From positions 1-24,116 of the IMG/VR virus record IMGVR_UViG_3300042691_036419: a DNA stretch of 24,116 bases. One strand, written 5' to 3'. The stretch comes from a virus. This document shows, piece by piece, positions 13,108 through 19,784 of the stretch. The notes beneath the pieces are model-generated. The model did not search any database and was not told where the DNA came from. It was given only the letters and a program-made list of their open reading frames with translations. Positions within the stretch are counted from its first letter, which is position 1. Each line of letters begins with the position of its first letter. A program made the position numbers and the translations under genes.

Positions 13108-13292
13108 CGGGCATCGTCATCACCGACCTGCAGCGGCAGGTCGCTCAGCTTACCGAGGCCCTGCGGGCACTGACACGGCCCACCATCACGGCGTCCACCA
13201 ACCCACCGGAGAGTGTCAACAAGGTGGACATCACCGCGGCAAAGACCGCGACCAAGGCGCGGAAGCCTCGCGCCATTCGGGGGGCACGATGA
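13047..13292 (+). CDS. Small membrane protein with coiled-coil
   Basis: 81 residues from the ATG at 13047, with CGGAG five bases upstream. An N-terminal transmembrane helix (FVLLVFIIVAPGLVLAGIVI) is followed by a short heptad helix (DLQRQVAQLTEALRALT) and a Thr/Ala/Lys-rich basic tail ending RKPRAIRGAR. The layout is that of a membrane-anchored protein with a cytoplasmic or periplasmic coiled-coil. No family is recognised. The stop overlaps the next ATG (ATGA), and the 5' end overlaps the preceding Cys/His gene. Confidence 0.66.
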   Translation: MSNTAFVLLVFIIVAPGLVLAGIVITDLQRQVAQLTEALRALTRPTITASTNPPESVNKVDITAAKTATKARKPRAIRGAR

Positions 13293-13468
13293 ATGGCAAG
13301 GGAGATGCCGCTCGCCCGATGAGCGTGACACAGGAAGAGTACGCCCGCCGCTGGGCGCTGGCCTTCGGCTCAGCGGAGGACTACGAGGCCGCCATCCGTG
13401 AGGCGGACGCGCACTGGGAAGTCATCAAGGAGCTCGAGCAGGCCACGCGACGCGAGACGTTACTGTGA
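13289..13468 (+). CDS. Small phage protein of the GKGD type
   Basis: 59 residues; the ATG at 13289 overlaps the previous stop. It starts MNGKGDAARPMSV and continues with EEYARRWALAFG, a pattern remembered from many short phage proteins of unknown function that begin with 'GKGDxPRP' and have a following Trp and Phe-Gly. The rest is an acidic/basic amphipathic helix (YEAAIREADAHWEVIKELEQ). No enzyme motif is present. The gene is coupled on both sides (ATGA before, GTGA after). Confidence 0.68.
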   Translation: MNGKGDAARPMSVTQEEYARRWALAFGSAEDYEAAIREADAHWEVIKELEQATRRETLL

Positions 13469-13614
13469 CGGATGACCCACGCTTTCGGGCAATCTGGACG
13501 CAGTTGAAGAAGCTGTGGGTGACGCAGGACACTGGGACGCCAGAAGACGTTGAGCGCGAGCATACCATCCTCACCACCCTTGTCGCCGAGTGGCAAAAAC
13601 ACAATGAGCCATAA
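13465..13614 (+). CDS. Hypothetical 49-residue protein
   Basis: GTG at 13465 overlapping the previous stop, TAA at 13612-13614. The product is helical (DPRFRAIWTQLKKLWV, then PEDVEREHTILTTLVAEWQ) with amphipathic character. No family is recognised. The support is the continuous overlap chain (GTGA before; an 11-base overlap with the ATG at 13604 after) and a sensible residue pattern. The ribosome binding site is weak, so translation probably depends on coupling. Confidence 0.5.
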   Translation: MTDDPRFRAIWTQLKKLWVTQDTGTPEDVEREHTILTTLVAEWQKHNEP

Positions 13615-14158
13615 CATCGACCTGCCCCACCACCGCTACGTCTGGGTCATCGAGAACGCGGTGTATCGCAAGGGGTCGCAGGATAAGACCATCCCCGCGG
13701 TCTGGTGGGGGATGAGTGCCACGCCCGGGCGGATGTTCGGGTGCCACGTCCTCCTCGAGTCCGGCGCGATGGTGGTGGACCTTCCGCTCCACGCGCTGCG
13801 CCACGAGCCTGACGCGACCCACTACGTCCTGCCGGAGCTGTCGCAACGCTGGGATGCCTATGGCTGGCACCTCGAGGCGCACCAGCCGGAGTATCTCTCG
13901 GGCCTCGACTGCCGCGTCTTGACCGAAGACCACAAGCACATCGCAGGCACCGGGAATCTCTGGTTCTATGTGGACCACGTCGGGGACGGCTACTCGCTGG
14001 AGCCCGGACAGCACAAGCACCATTGGGTGGTCGGGATGCACGAGGGCCACTTCGACTGCGTCCCGCAGGATATGGTGCTGGTCGAGGAGAAGAGCTTCAC
14101 CGCGGTGGACGGCATCCCGCCCGTCAAGCGGCAAACCAAAGTCTGGAGCTGTGAATGA
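13604..14158 (+). CDS. Hypothetical His/Trp-rich phage protein
   Basis: 184 residues from the ATG at 13604. Rich in His and aromatic residues (LPHHRYVWVIENAVY, HVGDGYSLEPGQHKHHWVVG, MHEGHFDCVPQD), with several predicted strands; the many His residues could bind a metal. No known domain is recognised. It overlaps the glycosyltransferase gene by four bases (ATGA), so the two are coupled and may work together. No signal peptide or membrane segment is visible. The regular structure and codon use like its neighbours make it a secure gene of unknown role. Confidence 0.72.
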   Translation: MSHNIDLPHHRYVWVIENAVYRKGSQDKTIPAVWWGMSATPGRMFGCHVLLESGAMVVDLPLHALRHEPDATHYVLPELSQRWDAYGWHLEAHQPEYLSGLDCRVLTEDHKHIAGTGNLWFYVDHVGDGYSLEPGQHKHHWVVGMHEGHFDCVPQDMVLVEEKSFTAVDGIPPVKRQTKVWSCE

Positions 14159-15450
14159 GCGAGACCGCCACGCTGTCCGACCACGAGCTGCTCACCATCA
14201 TCGCCGCGGCCTACGACAAGCACCAGTGGGCCACAGTTGTCGAGCTCACCGATGCGTGGCTCGAGAGCCGTGGCACGATGCCACCGGGCGCGTGTCACTT
14301 CCGCGCTGCAGGGCTGCAGGGGCTCGGCGAGTACGAGGCGGCGCTGGCGTGGGGTGGGCTGGCCTGCAAGGTCACCCCGCTCTCGACCAAACCGAAGGAA
14401 GCCGAGCGCACGATGTTCGTCTCCACGCGCATCGGGATGGGGATGTGCCTCGGTCGGCTCGGCCAGTGGGATGACGCGCTGCGGTTCTTCCGTGCTGCGC
14501 TGCGGGTGCCGACCAAGGACCCCTATGTCGCGGTCGCGCAAGCGCACCTCAGGCTCGCCATCACCGATTCGTGGAAGAAGGCGTGGCGCGAGCACGAGCA
14601 GCGCATCGGCACCGACCGCTCGCCTGTGCTGCCCAACATCCCAGAGTGGGACGGCAAGCCGACCGACGGCCCCGTCGTGGTCCTGCACGAGCAGGGCATC
14701 GGCGACGCGGTCCTCTTCGCTCGCTGGCTGCCGTGGATTGCCGAGCGGTCCGGCCACCCGGTCATCTGGGCTGGGCCGAAGTTCCTGCACCGCTGGATAG
14801 CGGCCATCCCCGGCGTTGGGTCCGTCGTGCCGCCAGAAGCCGCCCTGCTTGAGAAAGTCGGCGAGGGGGCGACCGATGTCCGCCTCGTCCTCGGTTCGTG
14901 CGTCACGCGGGCAATGACTGCTCCCTACCTGCACGGCACGACCCGCAAGAGCATCCCCGCCGTACAAGCACCGCCGCTCGAGAAGCCGACGCGCCGCGGA
15001 CCGATGCGGGTGGGCGTGTGCTGGGCTGGGGCGGCGTCTGGGCATCACGACTTCGAGCGCTCGATTCCCGTGGAGGACTTCGCCCTGCTCTGGGAGGGGG
15101 ACCTGCCTGTCGAGTGGGTCAGCCTGCAGTATGCCACCGAGCCGCCGGAGGGTGCACCCTTCACCGCGATGCCGACGGGCGACGTGTACGAGACGGGCGA
15201 GCGGGTCAGGTCCTGCGACTTGGTCGTGACGGTGGATACCAGCATCCTGCATATCGCGGGGAGTCTCGGGGTCCCGACCTTGTGCCTGACGCCCACCACC
15301 CCCGACTGGCGCTACCCGCACTGGCCGGACGGTGACTCGACCCCGTGGTATCCCTCGGTCTCGCTCATCCGACGCGACAACGCCCGAGCCACGGCAGACC
15401 AAGTCCGCACGGCCCGGGCGTTGTTAGAGCTGCTCCTGCAGTCCCGCTAA
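14155..15450 (+). CDS. TPR-linked glycosyltransferase (GT9/GT41-like)
   Basis: 431 residues, ATG at 14155 with GGAG six bases upstream. Residues about 1-150 are helical and carry TPR-like repeats (for example CHFRAAGLQGLGEYEAALAW, and CLGRLGQWDDALRFFRAALR). From about 165 on there is a GT-B type region: VVVLHEQGIGDAVLFARWLP, RVGVCWAGAASGHHDFERS, and the C-terminal VTVDTSILHIAGSLGVPTLC with PDWRYPHWPDGDSTPWYPS, which is the signature of TPR-containing ADP-heptose or O-linked GlcNAc-transferase-like enzymes. It would transfer a sugar from a nucleotide donor; the acceptor could be phage DNA, a virion protein or a host surface glycan. Complete in length, with no signal peptide. It is the last protein gene of the rightward early region. 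Confidence 0.85.
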   Translation: MSETATLSDHELLTIIAAAYDKHQWATVVELTDAWLESRGTMPPGACHFRAAGLQGLGEYEAALAWGGLACKVTPLSTKPKEAERTMFVSTRIGMGMCLGRLGQWDDALRFFRAALRVPTKDPYVAVAQAHLRLAITDSWKKAWREHEQRIGTDRSPVLPNIPEWDGKPTDGPVVVLHEQGIGDAVLFARWLPWIAERSGHPVIWAGPKFLHRWIAAIPGVGSVVPPEAALLEKVGEGATDVRLVLGSCVTRAMTAPYLHGTTRKSIPAVQAPPLEKPTRRGPMRVGVCWAGAASGHHDFERSIPVEDFALLWEGDLPVEWVSLQYATEPPEGAPFTAMPTGDVYETGERVRSCDLVVTVDTSILHIAGSLGVPTLCLTPTTPDWRYPHWPDGDSTPWYPSVSLIRRDNARATADQVRTARALLELLLQSR

Positions 15451-15454
15451 TCGG

Positions 15455-15525
15455 TCCCCTCTCGTCTAACGGCAGGACCCCGCACTTTGGATGCGGTAGT
15501 CGAGGTTCGAGTCCTCGGGGGGGAA
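15455..15525 (+). tRNA. tRNA-Gln(TTG)
   Basis: 71 bases fold into a full cloverleaf: acceptor TCCCCTC/GGGGGGA with one U-G pair and discriminator A; D stem GTCT/GGAC with loop AACGGCA; anticodon stem CCGCA/TGCGG with loop CTTTGGA, giving anticodon TTG (reads CAA, and CAG by wobble); short variable loop; T stem CGAGG/CCTCG with loop TTCGAGT. CCA is not encoded, so the host must add it. It lies five bases after the glycosyltransferase stop, and its 3' end meets the stop of the leftward gene ending at 15527. Confidence 0.93.
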
Positions 15526-15526
15526 T

Positions 15527-15748
15527 CTATCCGCGGCGCTTCGCTCGCCGCGCTGCCTGCTTGGCTCGCCTATCGGCCTCGACGGCCAGCTTGACGGCCT
15601 GCAGGAAGGCGGTGCCGTAGGGCAGCAGGAAGCCGGAGCGGCGTCGCGGTTCCCGCAGCAGCAGGCCCTCAGGGGTCAGGGTGGCGACCAAGGTCTCGCC
15701 GCGGAGCGTGGTCACCTTGCGGGTGACGGGGCGGGTGAGCTCGGTCAT
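15527..15748 (-). CDS. Hypothetical basic protein, last gene of the ArdC operon
   Basis: 73 residues; the ATG at 15748 lies three bases after the ArdC stop with GGAGGG just upstream, inside the ArdC gene. It has beta-like segments (KVTTLRGETLVATLTPEG), the motif LREPRRRSGFLLPYGTAF, and a strongly basic helical tail (RRAKQAARRAKRRG). I recall similar short proteins next to phage replication or antirestriction genes but cannot name a family. The tail suggests nucleic-acid contact. Cotranscription with ArdC is very likely. The gene stops one base beyond the tRNA on the other strand. Confidence 0.7.
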   Translation of the reverse strand: MTELTRPVTRKVTTLRGETLVATLTPEGLLLREPRRRSGFLLPYGTAFLQAVKLAVEADRRAKQAARRAKRRG

Positions 15749-15751
15749 CGC

Positions 15752-16660
15752 TTAGCCCTCCACCGCCGCGGGAGCCTCAGCCCCCGCGAGGTAGTCGGCC
15801 GCCTTCCCGGCGAGGCTGGCAGCCCGAGCGAGCAGGTCCGGATGCTCGCGGCAGGCCTTCGCCCAATTCTGCAGGTAGGCCGCGCTCTGGCTGATGGTTT
15901 CAACCCCGAAGCGCGATGAAACAAAGGCGGCCCCCAGCTCGGCGACCAGCTCCTCGAAGGCGTAGGTCTCGCTGCCGAACTTGGCCGGGGTGATGCGCTT
16001 GAGGCGCGTCTCGTGCCCGGTCCAGTGCGTGAGCTCGTGGAAGAGGGTGCCGTAGTAGGCCTCGCGCCCGGTGAAGGCGTCCGCCTCGGGCATCTGAATG
16101 ACATCCCGCGTGGGGTTGTAGCAGGCGCGGTGGCCGCCGTGCTGGATGACCGCTCCGCTCCGCTCGACCAGCTCCTCGCAGGCCTCGATGCGGTCGAAGC
16201 TGGTGAGGGTCGGCGGGGTGCCGTGCCGCGCCTTCAGGGCCTCGAGATTCCCGGCGTCCAGACCCTCGAGCTGTTCCACGTTGAACACCACGAAGCTGCG
16301 AGCGAAGAAGTAGCTGGAGGGCTCGTCGTCCTTGTCGCGCTGGCCGTCCTCGCCGTGGGCCTGCTTCTTGACCGCCTTGGACATGAAGAACACCGTCGCG
16401 CCCTTCTCGCCCTTCCGGACCACGCATCCCGCTTCCAGTGCCTGCTTGAAGGTGACCCAGCCGTTCGAGGCATACCCGCGGACCATCCCCTGCGCCCAGA
16501 GGGCCAGCACGTTGCCGCCTGTGTAGTGCCGCCCGGTCGCGGCGTTGTAGGGGGTGGAGGACTCGCCCGTCCACGGCCGGACCCACGGCGCGACGCCCTG
16601 CTCCATCTGCTGGATGACCTGCTCGAAGACCTTCGCGTAGACGCCCTGTGTGCTGTTCAT
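15752..16660 (-). CDS. ardC: ArdC-type antirestriction protein
   Basis: 302 residues, the usual length for ArdC. The N-terminal half (YAKVFEQVIQQMEQGVAPWV, PWTGESSTPYNAATGRHYTG, GWVTFKQAL, VRKGEKGATVFF) is the ArdC ssDNA-binding domain; the C-terminal half is the MPTase-like metalloprotease domain, with HELTHWTGH (His208, Glu209, His212) and the following FEELVAELGAAF. Family members bind single-stranded DNA and protect incoming DNA from host restriction. A ribosome binding site AGGAGG precedes the ATG at 16660. It is the third gene of a leftward operon led by the gene at 17389. The symbol is used in the family sense. Confidence 0.92.
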   Translation of the reverse strand: MNSTQGVYAKVFEQVIQQMEQGVAPWVRPWTGESSTPYNAATGRHYTGGNVLALWAQGMVRGYASNGWVTFKQALEAGCVVRKGEKGATVFFMSKAVKKQAHGEDGQRDKDDEPSSYFFARSFVVFNVEQLEGLDAGNLEALKARHGTPPTLTSFDRIEACEELVERSGAVIQHGGHRACYNPTRDVIQMPEADAFTGREAYYGTLFHELTHWTGHETRLKRITPAKFGSETYAFEELVAELGAAFVSSRFGVETISQSAAYLQNWAKACREHPDLLARAASLAGKAADYLAGAEAPAAVEG

Positions 16661-16663
16661 CGC

Positions 16664-16864
16664 TTACGCCTCCTGCGGGATGGGGGTGATGGGCCGCTCG
16701 ATAAGCCCGGCCTCGGCCAGCGCGTCGGCAATCTTGCGGTAGCGGCGCGGCAGGGCATTGACCAAGCCGCTGTCAATCAGCCGCTGGAAGAGGTCGACAA
16801 TCTCCTCCGGGCTCAGGTCCCCGGCCTCGTAGTTCTGCAGCTCCTGCAGCTTCACGTTCAGCAT
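16664..16864 (-). CDS. DUF7417-like small phage protein
   Basis: 66 residues from the ATG at 16864, preferred over the ATG at 16888 because CACACAGGGAGC lies five bases upstream of it. The body (LQELQNYEAGDLSPEEIVDL, FQRLIDSGLVNALPRRYRK, ADALAEAGLI) matches a short family seen in many phages, remembered as DUF7417, with a conserved YE-G-L-EE and FQ-LIDSG. The function is unknown. It precedes ArdC with a three-base gap and is probably cotranscribed. Its leader resembles those of the 17389 and 8273 genes. The family name was not checked. Confidence 0.72.
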   Translation of the reverse strand: MLNVKLQELQNYEAGDLSPEEIVDLFQRLIDSGLVNALPRRYRKIADALAEAGLIERPITPIPQEA

Positions 16865-16957
16865 CTCAAGCTCCCTGTGTGTCGGCATTCTGGCCTCGTC
16901 AGTCGCGGCACTTACCGCGAGACGCCCCCGCCCAAGCTGGGGACGTTTCGGCCTGTC

Positions 16958-17389
16958 TTACGCGCTGTGGCTGTAGTACTCGCGATTCGCCTTGCTCAGC
17001 GTCCGCTTGCTGATGGACCCGCGGCGGAAGTACTCCGCGATGAATCGGGCGGCCTTGTACTCCTCTCCGGGGTGAAAGTAGGTCGCAGCCTCGTAGACCT
17101 CATCGCTGGGGATGTAGGTGTTCATCGCAAAGTCCTTGCCCCAGTCCTGCCCCTCGCCCAGATAGACCACCGTCGCGTCGCTGTTCCGATGCTCCGAAAA
17201 GACCGCGGTCAGCCACTGGTCCGCCTCCCCTCGCACCGACACCGCATAGCCCTTCTCGCGGCCGTTGCGGTACGGCTCGACCATCACATAGCCAATCTCC
17301 TCGCCGTTCACGTCCTCGAGCGCCACTTCCTGCAGGTAAGAAAGGACCCGCACCGCGTTGTTGGAGATTGCCTTGCCGAACGTCGTCAT
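16958..17389 (-). CDS. Hypothetical protein, first gene of the ArdC operon
   Basis: 143 residues from the ATG at 17389, which has CACACACAGGGAGC upstream; an in-frame start farther upstream would run through the promoter. Alternating strands and helices (GYVMVEPYRNGREKGYAVSV, DATVVYLGEG, YKAARFIAEYFRRG), Tyr-rich, with a basic C-terminus. No family is recognised. It is the promoter-proximal gene of an operon containing ArdC, so it may be an early host-takeover or anti-defence protein; this is inference from position. About 90 bases of sequence without a gene separate it from the next one, including CCCC and GGGG stretches that could form a weak hairpin. Confidence 0.72.
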   Translation of the reverse strand: MTTFGKAISNNAVRVLSYLQEVALEDVNGEEIGYVMVEPYRNGREKGYAVSVRGEADQWLTAVFSEHRNSDATVVYLGEGQDWGKDFAMNTYIPSDEVYEAATYFHPGEEYKAARFIAEYFRRGSISKRTLSKANREYYSHSA

Positions 17390-17440
17390 CGTCTGCTCCC
17401 TGTGTGTGAGTGTTGTGCCGCGTCGTGCTGCACGGGGAGT

Positions 17441-17469
17441 AGAGTACCAGTACCCCGTCGTGCCGTCAA
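17441..17469 (-). promoter_or_regulatory. Leftward promoter of the ArdC operon
   Basis: On the minus strand: TTGACG (17469-17464), 17-bp spacer, TACTCT (17446-17441). The leader of about 45 bases ends in ACTCACACACAGGGAGC before the ATG at 17389. Confidence 0.6.
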
Positions 17470-17506
17470 GGGCCAGTTTCAAGTTCCCAGAAATTGTTAC
17501 ATAACG

Positions 17507-17526
17507 TTCGGGGTCTCTTCGGGGTC
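17507..17526 (+). repeat. Tandem 9-bp repeat upstream of the terminase promoter
   Basis: TTCGGGGTC occurs at 17507-17515 and again at 17518-17526, 11 bp apart, which is one helical turn. It lies between the divergent promoters at 17441-17469 and 17543-17571 and ends 16 bp before the -35 of the latter. It could bind an activator or repressor that times the packaging genes. There is no direct evidence of binding. Confidence 0.5.
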
Positions 17527-17542
17527 CGCTCCCCAGCTCGCC

Positions 17543-17571
17543 TTGCGTCCGCCCCTGCTTCGGGTTATGTT
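17543..17571 (+). promoter_or_regulatory. Promoter of the leaderless small terminase gene
   Basis: TTGCGT (17543-17548), 17-bp spacer, TATGTT (17566-17571), then six bases (CGGCCT) and the ATG at 17578. No ribosome binding site is present, so the mRNA probably starts on the ATG. Confidence 0.68.
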
Positions 17572-17577
17572 CGGCCT

Positions 17578-17982
17578 ATGGCGAAAGCCGATAAGCCCTC
17601 AGCCAAGAAGCCGCCCACGCATCCCGATTTCCGGCTGGATGTCATGCGCCGTATCTGTGAGCGCATCAGCCGCGGGGAGCTGGCGGCCGCTGCCGCGCAA
17701 GCGGAGGGTATCAGTGCGCCAACGGTCTGGCGGTGGACCGCGGAAGACGACACGGCGCGAACGATGTACGCACACGCGAAGCATCAAGCCGCTGACGCGC
17801 TCGCTGAGGAAGCCATCCGCATCGCGCTTGAGACGACGAACGAGACCTACTCCGCGGACAGGCTGAAGGTGGATACGCTGAAGTGGGCGGCAGCCAAGCG
17901 CAGGCCGAAGGAGTACGGCGAGCGGCAAGCGGTCGAGACCAGCGGCGAGCAGACGCTGAACGTCGTCATCCGCAGCGAGTAG
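17578..17982 (+). CDS. Terminase small subunit
   Basis: 134 residues from the ATG at 17578, set by the promoter spacing; an upstream start at 17494 would lie in the promoter. The N-terminal half has an HTH-like DNA-recognition part (DVMRRICERISRGELAAAAA, EGISAPTVWRWTAED), and the C-terminal half has the oligomerisation helices typical of TerS (EEAIRIALETTNETYSADRL, DTLKWAAAKRRPKEYG). It recognises the packaging site of phage DNA and hands the DNA to the large subunit. The next gene, 13 bases on, is the large terminase, which supports the call. Length is normal for small phage TerS proteins. Confidence 0.88.
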   Translation: MAKADKPSAKKPPTHPDFRLDVMRRICERISRGELAAAAAQAEGISAPTVWRWTAEDDTARTMYAHAKHQAADALAEEAIRIALETTNETYSADRLKVDTLKWAAAKRRPKEYGERQAVETSGEQTLNVVIRSE

Positions 17983-17995
17983 CACGACACTTCGC

Positions 17996-19435
17996 GTGTC
18001 CACGCTCTTCCTGCCTGCGGCACTCCCTCACCAGCGCGAAGTCTTGGATGCGCCCGACCGCTTCAAGGTCTGGCGAGCTGGCCGACGCACAGGCAAGTCT
18101 CGCGCTGCGCTGATTGCTGCGATGCTAGGCCACGGCAAGGGGAAGCACGTCGGTGCACTCAAGGGCGGGAACATTGTCTGGCTCACCCCCGACTACCCGC
18201 AGAGCCGCGCTATCTGGCGGGAGGAAATCAAGCCACGGCTGGCAGGCTTGCCGGGTGTCACGCTCCACGAGACCGACCGCCGCGTGAGCTTCGCAGGGCT
18301 AGGCTCGCTCGAGCTACGTTCCGCGGAGTCTATCGACAACCTGCGCGGCCGCTCGCTCGATGGCGCGGTCATCGACGAGGCGGCGTACCTCGACCTCGAG
18401 TACGCACTCAGCGCTGTCGTGCTGCCTGCCCTGCTCGATAAGGGCGGCTGGTGCATCGTCGTCTCCACGCCCTCCGCGGGCTGGGACGGCAACGCCGCAC
18501 GGCAGACGCCCAGCTACTTCAACCGCCTCTGCCAGCAGGTCGAGGCCGGACGCGAGGGCTGGCGGCACTGGCACCACCCGACCGAGTCCAACCCGAAGCT
18601 GAGCCAGCACGACATCCAGCTGCTCCGCTCAGAGTATCCGGCTGGCTCCGCTCACGCGCAGCAGGAGCTTGACGCCAGCCTCACGGCCAGCGGGGCCAGC
18701 TTCTACCCCGAGCTCGCCAGCCTCGAGGACTACGTCGTGCCGCGGGACCATCTGCCGACCTACCTGCCCGACTGGTGGCAGGCGTGGTCGGGCTACGACT
18801 GGGGCTATGCCCACCCCGCGGTCTGGGTGCCTGTCGTGGACGACGGCCGCCACGTCTACGTCTTGGACGCCGTGTATATGCACCGCGAGCAGGACCACGA
18901 GCAGGCCGCCAGCATCCGCGCCCAGCTTGCCCTCCCCGGCAACGAGGGCCGCGTCCCATCGGCCTGCGCCAAGCGGGTCTATGCGGGGCACGACGCCTTT
19001 GCGATGCGGCAGGCGCACACGGCCAGCCCCGAGTCCGTGGCCGACATTTTCGACCAGTACGGGCTGGCGCTTGCCAAGGCCAGCATCGACCGCGAGGCGG
19101 GGGCCAAGGTCCTCCGCCGCCTCATCACCAACGACCGCTTGCGGTTCGTGGACACCATCGGCACCCGTCGCCTCATGCGCGAGCTGCAGGGGCTGGTCCC
19201 GGACCCCAAGCGACCCAACGTGCCGCTCAAGCGGGACGCCGACGAGCGGGGCGAGGGCGGGGACGACGGAGCCGACGCCCTGCGCTACGCGCTGGCCAGC
19301 CTGCCGTACCTCGTGAGCGAGCCTGCCCCGGACCGCGGCATCGGCGAGGAGGGCCAAGACCCGAACGACTGGACGCTCTACGTCCCCGACGCCGACCCGG
19401 ACTACCGGGAGACCGCAGGCGGGATGGTCCTCTAA
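17996..19435 (+). CDS. Terminase large subunit (packaging ATPase/nuclease)
   Basis: 479 residues, GTG start. ATPase domain: Walker A GRRTGKS (29-35) and Walker B AVIDEAAYL with Asp127 and Glu128, then the coupling-type motif VVSTPSAG. Nuclease domain: Asp268 in GYDWGYAHP, and C-terminal DDGADAL (Asp423, Asp424, Asp427) as metal ligands in an RNase H-like fold. It drives ATP-powered DNA translocation into the prohead and cuts the concatemer. No good ribosome binding site is seen before the GTG, and translation may be coupled to the small subunit. Together with a P22-like portal this suggests headful or related packaging. The gene is complete and the call is secure. Confidence 0.95.
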   Translation: MSTLFLPAALPHQREVLDAPDRFKVWRAGRRTGKSRAALIAAMLGHGKGKHVGALKGGNIVWLTPDYPQSRAIWREEIKPRLAGLPGVTLHETDRRVSFAGLGSLELRSAESIDNLRGRSLDGAVIDEAAYLDLEYALSAVVLPALLDKGGWCIVVSTPSAGWDGNAARQTPSYFNRLCQQVEAGREGWRHWHHPTESNPKLSQHDIQLLRSEYPAGSAHAQQELDASLTASGASFYPELASLEDYVVPRDHLPTYLPDWWQAWSGYDWGYAHPAVWVPVVDDGRHVYVLDAVYMHREQDHEQAASIRAQLALPGNEGRVPSACAKRVYAGHDAFAMRQAHTASPESVADIFDQYGLALAKASIDREAGAKVLRRLITNDRLRFVDTIGTRRLMRELQGLVPDPKRPNVPLKRDADERGEGGDDGADALRYALASLPYLVSEPAPDRGIGEEGQDPNDWTLYVPDADPDYRETAGGMVL

Positions 19436-19446
19436 TCGGCGGGGTC

Positions 19447-19474
19447 TTGCGCGGCAAGGGGTTCGGGGTATATT
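19447..19474 (+). promoter_or_regulatory. Promoter upstream of the DUF3006-like gene
   Basis: TTGCGC (19447-19452), 16-bp spacer, TATATT (19469-19474), a good -10. The expected start near 19481 gives a leader of about 35 bases with GGAG before the ATG at 19515. It probably serves the virion-protein, portal and scaffold genes downstream. Confidence 0.68.
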
Positions 19475-19514
19475 CGGGTGGGGTGTCAGGCTAGTCTTCT
19501 GCACGGAGTGTGCG

Positions 19515-19784
19515 ATGTTGCAAGGGAAGCCGAAGCGTTACGCCGTAGACCGCATCGAGGGCGACCGGGTCGTGCTGGTGCCGGATGCAGGTGGCGCAGC
19601 CGTGGAAGTCCCAAAGGCGCGACTCCGGAATGCGCGAGAGGGCGCGGTCTTCTCGGTGCCGATGCAGAACGGCAAGATGGCGTGGGAGTCGGCAATGCTC
19701 GACACGGGCGAGGAAGAGGCCCGACGCAAGCAGATGCGCCAAGCCGTGGGCAAGCTCCGCGGCACCTTCACGCCGGGGTACTGA
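19515..19784 (+). CDS. DUF3006-like small protein
   Basis: 89 residues; ATG at 19515 with GGAG (19505-19508) upstream. The first 50 residues (YAVDRIEGDRVVLVPD, then AAVEVPKARL and REGAVFSV) match the DUF3006 pattern, a small beta-barrel-like domain known from bacteria and phages with unknown function. The C-terminal helix is charged (DTGEEEARRKQMRQAVGKL). The stop overlaps the next tiny ORF (TGATG). It lies between terminase and the head genes; a role in virion assembly is possible but not shown. Confidence 0.72.
   Translation: MLQGKPKRYAVDRIEGDRVVLVPDAGGAAVEVPKARLRNAREGAVFSVPMQNGKMAWESAMLDTGEEEARRKQMRQAVGKLRGTFTPGY

Noticed and set aside
16890-16910. CTGACGA on the minus strand as a hammerhead ribozyme core
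   Set aside because: A short stem can be drawn after it, but the required GAAA and the closing stems are missing.
16013-17866. A 617-residue rightward frame over the ArdC operon
   Set aside because: It runs antisense to ArdC and two other genes with good ribosome binding sites, crosses two promoters and has no recognisable domain.
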